Assembly (NCBI GenBank): GCA_018812265.1
Contig: JAHJDG010000035.1
Location: forward strand, 1 to 50,077
Source of the DNA: a bacterium
GTDB taxonomy: Bacteria > Electryoneota > RPQS01
Length of the DNA stretch: 50,077 bases
Direction of reading: 5' to 3'
Positions 14,876 to 23,849 of this stretch are shown here, piece by piece. The number at the start of each line of letters is the position of its first letter. Position 1 is the first letter of the stretch. The notes beneath the pieces are model-generated. The model made no database searches, was not told the DNA's origin, and saw nothing but the letters and a program-made list of their open reading frames with translations. Made by a program: the position numbers and the translations under genes.

Positions 14876-16834
14876 TTACTTGAGGAGAACAACCTTGCTT
14901 CTCGCCTGATGGTTTTCCGTGACCAGAACAGCGATATAGATTCCTGAAGCCAATGAGGTCGGTCGAAAGGAAACATCGTGTGTGCCGGCCTCGAAGAATC
15001 CGTCGCTGACTCGCGCGACGACTTGACCCAACAGATTATATAGCGTCAGCGACACGTTTCCCGCGCGCGGAAGCGTGAACTGGAAGCGAGTCTCCGCGTT
15101 AAAGGGATTCGGTGTGCAGCCGTTGAAGTGAAAGGCAAGGGGTGTGAGGGGAGTTTCGGCCGACACGATGGGGGAGAGAGTCACGTCCAATTGCGTGGGA
15201 AAACCGCCGGGAACGTTGATGAGACGGGTCAACGGCTCGTATCTTTCGTATTCAAAGCGGACGGAAAACAGACCGGGAGGAAGCAACCCGACCGCATACG
15301 TTCCCTCGACGGAAGTCAACGTGTCTACCGTGCGACGGCTGTTGTAGACTCTGACGGCCACGGCGGACAGCGGCTGGCCGGAGGAAGCATCGGTGACGGT
15401 TCCCCGCACCAATCCGACCTTGGACGCGAGATACATCCGGAATTCGGTGATGGAACCTTCGTCCCACTCGGCTCCGTCATAGACGAAGAGTTTGAAGGCG
15501 CGAAATCTTTGCGCTCCGCGAATGAGCAGCGTCGAATCGCCGTCAGCCGCCGCCAACAGTTCATGCGGCCGCCAGCGTCCGGAATAAGGAGGATCGCCCA
15601 CCGTCCACGGATACGCGGCGTTGTCGTCGAAACGGCAGCCGGTGATGTTCGCTCCCGTCACGTAAGGATCACGCAACGTCAGCTGCACGCGGGTCGTGTC
15701 CACCGTGACGAACCACAGTTCAAGGTCCCCAATCCGGGGATGCGCAATGGACACCATCACGTCGAGATCATGGATGATGGAGGTGTCGGACGTGAAAAGT
15801 TGCGCGCTGACCGTATCGAAATCGGTGATCGCCCGCGGCAATTCGCCGGAACGGTACTCGCGGAATGCCAACAGCATTTTCGGCAGCGTCACGTCCACGC
15901 GGGTTGTTTCACCCGCCCCCACGGCCACGGCGGACTCCAAGTGATCGAAGTGATACTTATGTTTGAAGTTCAGCCCGTGGTTTCCCGCGGGAATCAGCGG
16001 CAGAAAATAATTGCCCAGTGAATCCGTCCGTACGCTCCGATTCAGAACCGCAATGGTCACCGTCGCGCCGGCCACCGCCTGGGCCGAGTCATTCATCACG
16101 GTGCCGCTGATCCAACCGACGCTCTGCGGTGTGCCCTCGATCCGCACGTCGTCAATCTTCAGAACGAAGCGATCGGTCGAGGTGTAGTGAAACGCCACGC
16201 GGAACGATCCTCCGGCCAGCGCCGACAGATCGTGTTCGAAATACGTCCACGCCGCCGGCACGCTGGCGGCGGAATAGACAAGGGTCGTGAAGTCCTCAGG
16301 CGCGGCGCCACCGGTGGACGCGCGCACCTCAAACGATTCGAGGTAGTCGGCGTCCTGTGAGGCTGCCCAGTAGCTGAGCAGAATCGGTGCGCCCGCCGAA
16401 TTCTCCGAGAGAATCAGCCAGTCGTCGTTGGGAAGCGTGCCGTCGTTGAAATGGCACATGACGAACTTGCGACCGCTGTGGGCCGCGAAGTAGTCATGGC
16501 GAAAAACCCGCCATCGCGAGAGCGCCTGGAACCACGAGCAGTAACCGCCGTCACGGTCAACCTGCATCCAATTCGCCGGCAATGCTCCCGGCGCCACCGT
16601 TTCAAAGTCTTCCGTCAGCAGCACCTCGTCGAGCGCGTCGCGCGAATCATCCGCACCGGCAATCCGCGCAACTTCGATGTCTTGCGAGGAGAACTTGTCC
16701 AGCGATAAGAAGATATCGCGTTTGTGGGCCGACGGCGGAACGGCGAGCGCCGTAGCCGCGAAAAGAATCACGGCCACGAAAAACGAAACCGTTTCGCTTG
16801 GAGGGCGGCGGAGGGTGGAGAAATCGAATATCAT
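14876..16834 (-). CDS. Sorted surface protein with choice-of-anchor J and P-like domains
   Basis: 652 residues. Signal peptide at about 14-35. Domains in order: choice-of-anchor J at about 70-235 (DFETVAPGALPANWMQVD, DDWLILS, FHYTSTDRFVLKIDDV), a carboxypeptidase-regulatory-like Ig domain at 238-315, a proprotein-convertase P-like domain at about 325-470 (HDLDVMVSIAHPRIGDLELW), another regulatory-like domain at 475-545, and a C-terminal sorting domain from about 565 (CTPNPFNAETRFQFTLP, YNLLGQVVARVSDG, ending SKVVLLK). Such tails direct proteins across the outer membrane through type IX or a similar system. No enzyme motif is visible, so adhesion or matrix binding is likely. It is the last of three related genes. 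Confidence 0.85.
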   Translation of the reverse strand: MIFDFSTLRRPPSETVSFFVAVILFAATALAVPPSAHKRDIFLSLDKFSSQDIEVARIAGADDSRDALDEVLLTEDFETVAPGALPANWMQVDRDGGYCSWFQALSRWRVFRHDYFAAHSGRKFVMCHFNDGTLPNDDWLILSENSAGAPILLSYWAASQDADYLESFEVRASTGGAAPEDFTTLVYSAASVPAAWTYFEHDLSALAGGSFRVAFHYTSTDRFVLKIDDVRIEGTPQSVGWISGTVMNDSAQAVAGATVTIAVLNRSVRTDSLGNYFLPLIPAGNHGLNFKHKYHFDHLESAVAVGAGETTRVDVTLPKMLLAFREYRSGELPRAITDFDTVSAQLFTSDTSIIHDLDVMVSIAHPRIGDLELWFVTVDTTRVQLTLRDPYVTGANITGCRFDDNAAYPWTVGDPPYSGRWRPHELLAAADGDSTLLIRGAQRFRAFKLFVYDGAEWDEGSITEFRMYLASKVGLVRGTVTDASSGQPLSAVAVRVYNSRRTVDTLTSVEGTYAVGLLPPGLFSVRFEYERYEPLTRLINVPGGFPTQLDVTLSPIVSAETPLTPLAFHFNGCTPNPFNAETRFQFTLPRAGNVSLTLYNLLGQVVARVSDGFFEAGTHDVSFRPTSLASGIYIAVLVTENHQARSKVVLLK

Positions 16835-16857
16835 CGGGAATCACTCATACAGAGGAG

Positions 16858-16896
16858 ACCGGGCGGCCGAGTCTCCATAGCCGTCAGCCGCCCGGT
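16858..16896 (-). terminator. Hairpin between two surface-protein genes
   Basis: ACCGGGCGGC and GCCGCCCGGT form a perfect 10-base stem with a 19-base loop, 21 bases after the stop at 16917. The loop is long for a terminator and no T run is seen. Confidence 0.45.
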
Positions 16897-16916
16897 GCTT
16901 CTCTGCGATCATGCGT

Positions 16917-18929
16917 CTACTTCAGCAGCATCAGTTTATGCGTGGCCGTGTGCTGGCCGGCCGTGAGACGCGCGATGTAAACACCGGTGGAGAGCGTGGA
17001 AGCGTCGAACGACACCACGTGCTCGCCCGTGCTCATCACGTCGTTCACCAACCGTGCAACTTCCTGCCCGGCGACGTTGTACAGCACAAGTTCCACTTCC
17101 GATACCCGGTCGAGGGCAAAGCTGAACTGCGTTTGCGCGTTGAATGGATTCGGGTAGTTTCCGTAGAACTTGAACTCGCGCGGCAGCGTCGAGACGTCAC
17201 CGATGGCATTCGTCGGATCCATCGCCACGTTCACCGTGGTCGTATCACCGTCGGTCACCACGACGTCTTCCACGACGGCCGTGTCGAAGTTCGCCCGCGT
17301 GAACCGAAGGTCGTAGGTTCCCGTGTCCACCGCCGCAAACGTGTAGCGACCCTGGGCGTTGGTGTTGGCCGTCAGGGACGTTCCCAGAATCGCGACCTGA
17401 ACGTTCAACATCGGCTGCGACGTCTGCGAATTTGTTATCGTACCCATGACGATTCCCATCGGACCGGGTTCGGCGCCCTCCAGCACGACGTCGTCAATCT
17501 TCAGCACAAACTCGTCGGCCGAGATGTAGTGGAACGCGATGTAGATCGGGATTCCCGCATAGGCCGATAGATCGTGGGTATGCTCCGTCCACGCCGTGGG
17601 GATGTTGGTGCCCGTGTAGATGAGGTTCGTGAAATTGGCCGGCAGACTGCCGGTGGTGGATACGCGCACCTCATAGTTCTCGAGGTAAAGCGGATCCTGC
17701 GAGGCCGCCCAATACGTGAACGTGATCGGTGCGCCCAGCGTCTGCTGCGGAAGAATCAGCCAGTCGTTGTTGGCCAGCCCGCTGGTGTTGTAGTGGTTCA
17801 TCACGACGTTGGTGCCGCTGTGGGCGTTCGCCGCTCCATAGTTGTAAACGCCCCAGGTGGAATTGCGGGTGAACTGATCGCAGTATCCGTTATCCACGTC
17901 CACCTGTATCCAGCCGGGGGGCAGCGCCCAGTTAGCGTAGCCCTCAAAATCTTCGTTGATGGCTTCGCCGCCGCCGCTCGGGGTCATGGCGACGTTCACG
18001 GTCGTGGTATCATCAGCCACGACCACGTTGCCGGAGTCCACCAGCGTCACGAAGTTGTCTCGGGTAAACTGAAGGTTGTAGGTGCCGGGCGGAACGCGCG
18101 GGAAGGTATACCCGCCGCTGGCATCGGTCGTCGCCGTCAGTTGGGTTCCCAGGATGGCCACCGCCACGCCCGCAAGGGGTGCCGAGGTTTGGGCGTTCGT
18201 CACCGTTCCCATCACCACGCCCATCGGTTCCGCCTGACCGGCTTCCAGTAGCAGGTCGTCAATCTTCAGCACGAACTCGTCGGCTGAAATGTAGTGGAAC
18301 GCGATGTAGAAAGGCGCTCCGGCATAGGTGGACAGATCATGGACGTGCTGCGTCCAGGCGGAAGGAATGTTGGTTCCGGTGTAGATGACGTTCGTGAAAT
18401 TGGCCGGCAGAGTGCCGGTGGTGGAAACGCGGACCTCATACGATTCGAGATAGAGCGGGTCCTGCGAGGCCGCCCAGTAGGTCAGCGTGATGGTGCCGGT
18501 GAGGTTTTGTTGCGGCAGAATCAGCCAGTCGTTGTTTTGCAGCCCGCTGGTGTTGTAGTGGTTCATCACCACGTTGGTGCCGGTATGGGCGTTGGCCGCT
18601 CCATAGTTGTACACGCCCCAGGTGGAATTGCGGGTGAATTGATCGCAGTATCCGTTATCCACGTCCACCTGAATCCAGCCGGTGGGCAACGCCCAGTTGG
18701 CCAGGCCTTCGAAGCCCTGGGAGATGATGACTTCATCCAGCGTGTGCGGATTGCGCGAGCCCACCGGAGGCAGCGTGCAGGGCTGCTCGACCGCTCCCAG
18801 ATCGGGCGCGGCGTTCTCGTACTTGGCCACGGCTACCCGTGGTTCAGTTTCCTTGACGGCGACTTGAACGCTCGCGAAGACCAGCGAGACCATCGCCAGA
18901 AACACAACCATTCGAAATAGAAACTTCAT
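16917..18929 (-). CDS. Sorted surface protein with two anchor J domains
   Basis: 670 residues. Signal peptide (MKFLFRMVVFLAMVSLVFAS) with GAGGAGAGG before the start. Two nearly identical units follow, each a choice-of-anchor J domain and a carboxypeptidase-regulatory-like domain. The first spans about 65-315 and the second about 320-570, offset by 255 residues. Over WIQVDVDNGYCDQFTRNSTW and what follows, the two copies are almost identical in both protein and DNA, so the duplication is recent. The C-terminal sorting domain starts near 590 (YPNPFNAQTQFSFAL) and ends HKLMLLK. It should be exported to the cell surface or released; ligand unknown. It lies in a block of three same-strand paralogues. 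Confidence 0.88.
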   Translation of the reverse strand: MKFLFRMVVFLAMVSLVFASVQVAVKETEPRVAVAKYENAAPDLGAVEQPCTLPPVGSRNPHTLDEVIISQGFEGLANWALPTGWIQVDVDNGYCDQFTRNSTWGVYNYGAANAHTGTNVVMNHYNTSGLQNNDWLILPQQNLTGTITLTYWAASQDPLYLESYEVRVSTTGTLPANFTNVIYTGTNIPSAWTQHVHDLSTYAGAPFYIAFHYISADEFVLKIDDLLLEAGQAEPMGVVMGTVTNAQTSAPLAGVAVAILGTQLTATTDASGGYTFPRVPPGTYNLQFTRDNFVTLVDSGNVVVADDTTTVNVAMTPSGGGEAINEDFEGYANWALPPGWIQVDVDNGYCDQFTRNSTWGVYNYGAANAHSGTNVVMNHYNTSGLANNDWLILPQQTLGAPITFTYWAASQDPLYLENYEVRVSTTGSLPANFTNLIYTGTNIPTAWTEHTHDLSAYAGIPIYIAFHYISADEFVLKIDDVVLEGAEPGPMGIVMGTITNSQTSQPMLNVQVAILGTSLTANTNAQGRYTFAAVDTGTYDLRFTRANFDTAVVEDVVVTDGDTTTVNVAMDPTNAIGDVSTLPREFKFYGNYPNPFNAQTQFSFALDRVSEVELVLYNVAGQEVARLVNDVMSTGEHVVSFDASTLSTGVYIARLTAGQHTATHKLMLLK

Positions 18930-19050
18930 GTCAGCCTCTCCTCAACGGTTCGGTTTGGTGTCCGGTTAAAATCGGACGGGACGAGGGATTGCGGAGAACC
19001 GGAAGCCTGGAACCGTTGAACCCGCTTCACGGTCCGCCGTTCCCGTGCCA

Positions 19051-20706
19051 TTATTTGAGCAAAACGATCTTGTGTATTTGCGATGCGCCGTCCGTACTCA
19101 GGCGCGCGAAGTAAATCCCCGAGGACAGTCCCTCTGCGTCGAACAGAATTCGCTGTGAACCCGCCGAATAGAACTCATCCGTCACGACCGCCGCTTTCCT
19201 TCCCAGCACGTCGAACAGCGTCAAACTCACCCGTGCCGGCTTGGACAGGTCAAAACGGAATTCCGTAGCGGTGTTGAAAGGATTCGGATAGTTGCCGTGA
19301 AATACAAACGCCTGCGGGACGGAGCTTGCCGGTCGGGACACTCCCGAGGTGGCATAACCCAGCACCACGTCGTCAATCTTCAGCATGAATTTGTCCAGGG
19401 AAGTGTAATGAAAGGCAACGTAGAAAGCGGAATCTGCGTATGCAGACAGATCGTGCGAATACTGCGTCCACACTCCGGGCACGTTGGATATCTGCTGAAC
19501 AGTTTCGGTGAAATCCTCCGGATCCGTTCCTGAAGTGGAAACTCGCACCTCGAAGTTCTCCAAATAGTTCGAATCCTGAGATGCCGCCCAGTAGGAGAGG
19601 GTTACCGATCCTTGCACGGAGATCTCTGGAAGAATCAGCCAATCGTCGTTGGCCAGCGCGCCGTCGTTGAAATGGTTGCCCACGAATCGCGATCCACTGT
19701 GGGCATCCAGCCCCTCGGCATCGTACACCTGCCAGATGGACGGTCCCGGAAACGCCGCATGTGTCGTCGAGCCACTGTCCACGTCCACTTGACTCCAACC
19801 CTCTGGAAGTGTACCGGGTGCAACGTCCTCGAAATCCTCATTAATGGCGAAGATGATGTTTGGATGAAGCGACGCATTCAGCGTGGTGGGCCGATTCGGA
19901 ACAATGCGAACGTTTTCCACGATCAACGTGTCGAAAAAGTTCTTGCTGAACCGGACCGAGTAGCTGCCGCTGTCGAGCAGATCGAAACTATAGTAGCCCA
20001 GCGAATTCGTGAAGGTGAAGGAAGTGGTCGGCAGCGGTTCCACCTTGACTCCGGAGAGCGAATCTTGCGTTTCGCTGTTCGTCACGTATCCGCTGAGCAC
20101 AACCGGCCGATTGATCTCCACTCCCCACAGCGCCACATATCCACTGTCGAGATGGAAACGATCCCACACCCTGAGCGTCCAGTCCCCCTGTACGCTCCGG
20201 CCGTCGAAGACGCTGAGTTCTTCCACTGGACGCCAGATCCCCACCAGCGGAGCCGTTTGGTCGAGAATGCTGATCCCCGCCTCGTCGTCGAACCAGCCGT
20301 CCAGCGTGTCGGCGTGGTCTTGGGGGAGCAGGTTCAGGAGCACCGTTTCGCTGGTATCCTGCGGTCCGGTCAGGCTGATGTAGAGATCGCGAACCCATGA
20401 ATGGGAGATCACGATCCGCACGTTCAGATCGGCGATGGTGGTCGTGTCGGGGATCGTGAGCACCGAGACGGCCGTGTCGTTGGTGTTGTTGCCGGGATTG
20501 TCGGGAATGGGAATCGGCCCCTCGACGTAGTAGAGCACGTCCAGACTGCTTGCACGTTCGGATCGCACGGGTTCCACGGTATTCGTCCTCGCCGGATTCC
20601 CGCATCGCTTGCCGGGCGGCTCGCCGAACTTGCTTGCCGTGGCTGCGATGGATACCGCAACTATGACAAATATCGCAATTAGTGGGCCAGAAGTTTTTCT
20701 GTGCAT
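19051..20706 (-). CDS. Sorted surface protein with P-like and anchor J domains
   Basis: 551 residues from an ATG at 20706 that opens a good signal peptide (MHRKTSGPLIAIFVIVAVS). In-frame starts further upstream (20733, or TTG at 20772) would bury it. Domain order differs from its neighbours: a proprotein-convertase P-like domain first (about 65-210, with HSWVRDLYISLTGPQ), then a regulatory-like domain (about 210-285), then choice-of-anchor J (about 290-460), then the sorting domain (YPNPFNTATEFRFDLS, ending HKIVLLK). Shuffled domains among three adjacent genes suggest duplication and recombination. No catalytic motif is seen. Ribosome site before 20706 is weak, so the start is uncertain. Confidence 0.84.
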   Translation of the reverse strand: MHRKTSGPLIAIFVIVAVSIAATASKFGEPPGKRCGNPARTNTVEPVRSERASSLDVLYYVEGPIPIPDNPGNNTNDTAVSVLTIPDTTTIADLNVRIVISHSWVRDLYISLTGPQDTSETVLLNLLPQDHADTLDGWFDDEAGISILDQTAPLVGIWRPVEELSVFDGRSVQGDWTLRVWDRFHLDSGYVALWGVEINRPVVLSGYVTNSETQDSLSGVKVEPLPTTSFTFTNSLGYYSFDLLDSGSYSVRFSKNFFDTLIVENVRIVPNRPTTLNASLHPNIIFAINEDFEDVAPGTLPEGWSQVDVDSGSTTHAAFPGPSIWQVYDAEGLDAHSGSRFVGNHFNDGALANDDWLILPEISVQGSVTLSYWAASQDSNYLENFEVRVSTSGTDPEDFTETVQQISNVPGVWTQYSHDLSAYADSAFYVAFHYTSLDKFMLKIDDVVLGYATSGVSRPASSVPQAFVFHGNYPNPFNTATEFRFDLSKPARVSLTLFDVLGRKAAVVTDEFYSAGSQRILFDAEGLSSGIYFARLSTDGASQIHKIVLLK

Positions 20707-20797
20707 ACTTCGGTAACCGTGCAAAACAATCATGCGAAGCGAATCCCTGCTGCGCTGACAAGGAGATGACAATCCGACGGAACGTTTGCCGGTGATT

Positions 20798-21259
20798 TTA
20801 CTCGCGTCCGAGTCGGAGCGAGTAGCCCAGCCAACCCGTCTGATCGGCGCCTTCCACGGCGTCGAAAAAGAGTTGCGCGGTCAGGTTCATGTTGCCGATG
20901 AACCAGACCAATTCCTTGTGCTTCTGCTGCTTGGCCCAGCGGACGGCGTGATCGAAGAGCTGTCGTCCGTAGCCCTTGCGGCGGTCGGATTCCCGCACGA
21001 ACAGGTCTATCAGCCGCGGCAACCGCGCCGAGCGCAGCGTGGACGGCTCCAGATGAACCGTCGCGAATCCCACCGGCTGACCGCTGGACGTTCTTCCGAT
21101 GAAGATCACGCCCTGTTGCGGATCGCCCATAAAGGCCTTCAAATAGGCGGCGTTGATCTCGTCGTCAATGACGTCCGCCGATTCTTCCTCGTCCTGATAC
21201 GCTGCCGTCAGTTCCAGCAGATCGTCCAGGTCTTCAGTTTTCGCCTGTGAAACGTTCAT
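20798..21259 (-). CDS. GNAT-family N-acetyltransferase
   Basis: 153 residues, a normal size for a single GNAT domain. The acetyl-CoA site lies in LIDLFVRESDRRKGYGRQLF (about 85-104), with the RRKGYG loop that holds the pyrophosphate. The strand before it (GFATVHLEP) and the helix after it fit the fold. It transfers an acetyl group from acetyl-CoA to an amine; the substrate cannot be told from sequence. Cytoplasmic, no signal peptide. Neighbours give no functional hint. Confidence 0.88.
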   Translation of the reverse strand: MNVSQAKTEDLDDLLELTAAYQDEEESADVIDDEINAAYLKAFMGDPQQGVIFIGRTSSGQPVGFATVHLEPSTLRSARLPRLIDLFVRESDRRKGYGRQLFDHAVRWAKQQKHKELVWFIGNMNLTAQLFFDAVEGADQTGWLGYSLRLGRE

Positions 21260-21362
21260 CTCCGTTTCGCGGAATGTCCCTTGCTATATGTTCGGTTGCG
21301 GTTGTGCAAGAATTGCGTAAATGGTAAGCACGTGCACAGCATGACAATAAAAGAAATGTCTG

Positions 21363-23300
21363 CTACTTCTCCTTCTTCGCCGCCGGTTTGAGGAAGCGGT
21401 CGAAAAATTCGACGTGCTTGCGGTACTCGGCGATGGTGTTCACGCGCTTGCCGCTGCCGTGACCCTCGTCGGCGAAGATCAGTGAGTCCACCGGAATTCC
21501 GTTCTGCGCCACTGCCGCTAAGATTTGCCGCGCTTCGTCCACCGGCACACGCGGATCGTTCGCGCCGTGCACGACCAGGAGCGGTGTCTTGATGAGGCTC
21601 GCTTTGTAAATCGGTGAGATCGAATCGAGAAAATCGGGATCGGTCAACGGACCGTACTCCGCTTCGCGCAGCGCCCGCCGGTAGTCGGCGGTGTTCTGCA
21701 GGAAGGTCTTGAAGTTGGCGATGCCGACCACGTCAATCGCCGCCGCGAACAAATCGGGATATTCGGTAATCATCCCCAGAGCCACGTACCCGCCGTACGA
21801 TCCGCCGCGAATGCCGATCATCCCCGGTTTCGTATAGCCGTTCGCGATCAGAAAGTCCACGCCCGCTTTGTAATCCTTCAAGGAATTCTTGCGGTTCTTG
21901 TAGTTGTCGAGATTCAGGTATTCGAGACCGTAGCCCGTGGAGCCGCGCACGTTCGGGGCGAGGATTCCGTAGCCGTTCAGCATCAAATACTGGAAATTGC
22001 GGATGAAATCCGGCTGAAACTGCGACTCGGGTCCGCCGTGCGCATCCACCACGAACGGTACCGGCTGTCCGTCCACGTAGTCCGGCGGCAGATACAGGAA
22101 CGCCGGAATTTCCAGACCGTCGAAGCTCTTATAGCGGATGAGCTTCGGCTCGCGGAACAGTTCGCGGTCAATTCCCGCGTAGATCGAATGCGTAAGCTGC
22201 CTCCATGCGCCGGTATGCGGATTCCACTTCCAGATGTCCGGTGCGCGTGTCGCGCTGCTCAACGCGAGATAGAAATCTCCGTCCTTGGTGCTGCCGCCGT
22301 AGCCATACATGCCTTCGAGCGGAGGAGTCGGCAGGACTTTCCTGGAATCGAAGTCGCGCAGATGCAGCTTTCGGTATCCGTCCTCGTTGGTCACCGCATA
22401 TTGATACTTGAAGTCGCGCGAGAAACCCGTGCCCTCGCATTCCCACTTCGTCTCCAGCCAGCCGTCGTCCACGTAGGTGATTTTCGGCTTGCCCACCGTC
22501 ATCGTCGCCAGACGGCTCATCCCGTCCTTATTGTCGTTGCAGGTCAGCCAGATGGTTTTGTTGTCGGGCAGCATGGCGGGGCTGTCGTAGAGTACGTCTT
22601 TCTTGTCCTTCGTCAGCGCCTGCCACTTGCCGGTGTTCAAGTCGAGCAGATAAAGATCGTTGTTCGCGTTCGACGTGTAATTCACCACGATCATCTTCGA
22701 ATCATCGGGTGACAGATCGGCGATGGCGTTATAGCCCGGCGCGCCGTCGAAGACTTTGCCGCTCTTGCCGGTGGCGATATCCATGCGATAGATGAAGAAA
22801 TCGCGGCCGTTCTCCTCGTTGGAACGGTAATAAATCTTACGGTCGTCGCGCGTCCACGTCACCGAACCGTATTGGATCTTGGGCTTTTCCGTAAGCTGAA
22901 CCAGCCGTCCGGTCTTGACGTCCATCAGATAGAGCTGCGAATTCTCGTCGCCGCCCACCGACGCCCCCACAACCGCCATCGTTCCGCCGTAGGACAATTG
23001 GAAGAAATCAACTCCGTCCTCGAAGGTGGTGAGCTGATACGGCCAGCCCGAATCAAGCAGCCGGTACACCTGACTCGCGCCCGACATCGTCGAGTAGAAA
23101 TACAGGTCCTTGCCGTCCCAGCTTCTTCCCGCCGGAGCGCACGCTCCGATGTTGAGGAACGTGGCGATGTCGGGAATATGCTTGCCCTGCGTGAGCAGCG
23201 AGGGCGTCTCCATTGGTGTACCCGTCGGGGTCTGCGCGCAGACCGCCAGCGATACCGACGCCACAATTAGGATCGCCGCGATCATTCGATGTCTGTGCAT
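21363..23300 (-). CDS. S9-family (prolyl oligopeptidase-like) secreted peptidase
   Basis: 645 residues from the ATG at 23300, which has GGAGG upstream; a 694-residue frame from 23447 is in frame but lacks a signal at its start. The signal peptide ends AVCAQ. Residues about 40-380 form a PD40/WD40-like propeller (LYLMDVKTGRLVQLTEKPK, SPDDSKMIVVNY). The C-terminal alpha/beta hydrolase has Ser501 in GGSYGGY, Asp582 in GANDPRVP and His614 in EGHGSG. Members cleave oligopeptides from the N-terminus or beside proline, in the periplasm here. A 54-codon remnant of a paralogue's N-terminus lies at 23623-23787. Confidence 0.92.
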   Translation of the reverse strand: MHRHRMIAAILIVASVSLAVCAQTPTGTPMETPSLLTQGKHIPDIATFLNIGACAPAGRSWDGKDLYFYSTMSGASQVYRLLDSGWPYQLTTFEDGVDFFQLSYGGTMAVVGASVGGDENSQLYLMDVKTGRLVQLTEKPKIQYGSVTWTRDDRKIYYRSNEENGRDFFIYRMDIATGKSGKVFDGAPGYNAIADLSPDDSKMIVVNYTSNANNDLYLLDLNTGKWQALTKDKKDVLYDSPAMLPDNKTIWLTCNDNKDGMSRLATMTVGKPKITYVDDGWLETKWECEGTGFSRDFKYQYAVTNEDGYRKLHLRDFDSRKVLPTPPLEGMYGYGGSTKDGDFYLALSSATRAPDIWKWNPHTGAWRQLTHSIYAGIDRELFREPKLIRYKSFDGLEIPAFLYLPPDYVDGQPVPFVVDAHGGPESQFQPDFIRNFQYLMLNGYGILAPNVRGSTGYGLEYLNLDNYKNRKNSLKDYKAGVDFLIANGYTKPGMIGIRGGSYGGYVALGMITEYPDLFAAAIDVVGIANFKTFLQNTADYRRALREAEYGPLTDPDFLDSISPIYKASLIKTPLLVVHGANDPRVPVDEARQILAAVAQNGIPVDSLIFADEGHGSGKRVNTIAEYRKHVEFFDRFLKPAAKKEK

Positions 23301-23340
23301 GATATCCTCCAATGAAAGATGAATCGAAAAACGTTTGCCG

Positions 23341-23586
23341 TCAGCTTGGTGGTCGCAGCCAGCCGATAATGATTCGCCCGCCCCAGGCCAGTCCGACGAA
23401 AAGGATGAGCGGCCACCAGCGAAAAGAAATATCCAATAGAACGGCAAGCAGAATGCAGGTGAGACCCGCCAACAGCACCGTTGCGAGTGTGTGCAGCGGT
23501 ACTCCCCGGAACAGACTGACCATCACATAGCCGATGGCTCCCACCGCGGCCGCAAGAAGCAGATCATATAGAATATCAACGATCAC
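23341..23586 (-). CDS. Small membrane protein, unknown
   Basis: 81 residues from a GTG at 23586, or 90 residues from 23613; the start is not settled. Two to three hydrophobic segments cover most of it (LLLAAAVGAIGYVMVSLF, ATVLLAGLTCILLAVLL, WWPLILFVGLAWGG) and the C-terminus is basic (IIIGWLRPPS). It is an integral membrane protein of unknown function between the displaced dehydrogenase tail and the S9 peptidase gene, 40 bases before the latter, so it may be co-transcribed with it. Confidence 0.6.
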   Translation of the reverse strand: MIVDILYDLLLAAAVGAIGYVMVSLFRGVPLHTLATVLLAGLTCILLAVLLDISFRWWPLILFVGLAWGGRIIIGWLRPPS

Positions 23587-23622
23587 GCCTTCCCTTCGCT
23601 CCGGCCCGCACAAGGAACTGGA

Positions 23623-23649
23623 TCAATAACCGAAGAAACCCTGACCTCT
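23623..23649. repeat. Displaced copy of a dehydrogenase gene 3' end
   Basis: On the minus strand it reads GQGFFGY, stop, TCC. The dehydrogenase gene at 25084 ends GMGFFGN, stop, TCC. I count about 19 of 27 identical bases. The two copies bracket the DUF4062 gene. Confidence 0.5.
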
Positions 23650-23787
23650 GTTGAGGAACGTGGCGATGTCGGAAATGTACTTGCCTGAATATAAGAGAGA
23701 CGCGGAGACGGAATCATTTTGCGCGTATGTGGGAACCACAACGAAAAGGAAGGTAAGTGCCAAGAGAAAAGCAGTCTTGATTTTCAT
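23623..23787 (-). pseudogene. N-terminal remnant of an S9 peptidase paralogue
   Basis: 54 codons from the ATG at 23787. A signal peptide (MKIKTAFLLALTFLF, ending YAQ) is followed by SGKYISDIATFLNRG, which matches GKHIPDIATFLNIG near the N-terminus of the S9 peptidase at 21363-23300. Over 36 bases (23650-23686 against 23150-23186) about 32 are identical. Homology stops after FLNRG and the frame runs into the displaced dehydrogenase tail QGFFGY. No catalytic part remains. It may be expressed as a secreted peptide, but a rearrangement relic is more likely. Confidence 0.72.
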
Positions 23788-23849
23788 ATTTATCACCGGG
23801 TTTGAGAGGACTAGTTGCACACAACGACCGATGGAACAGCAACCGATGT

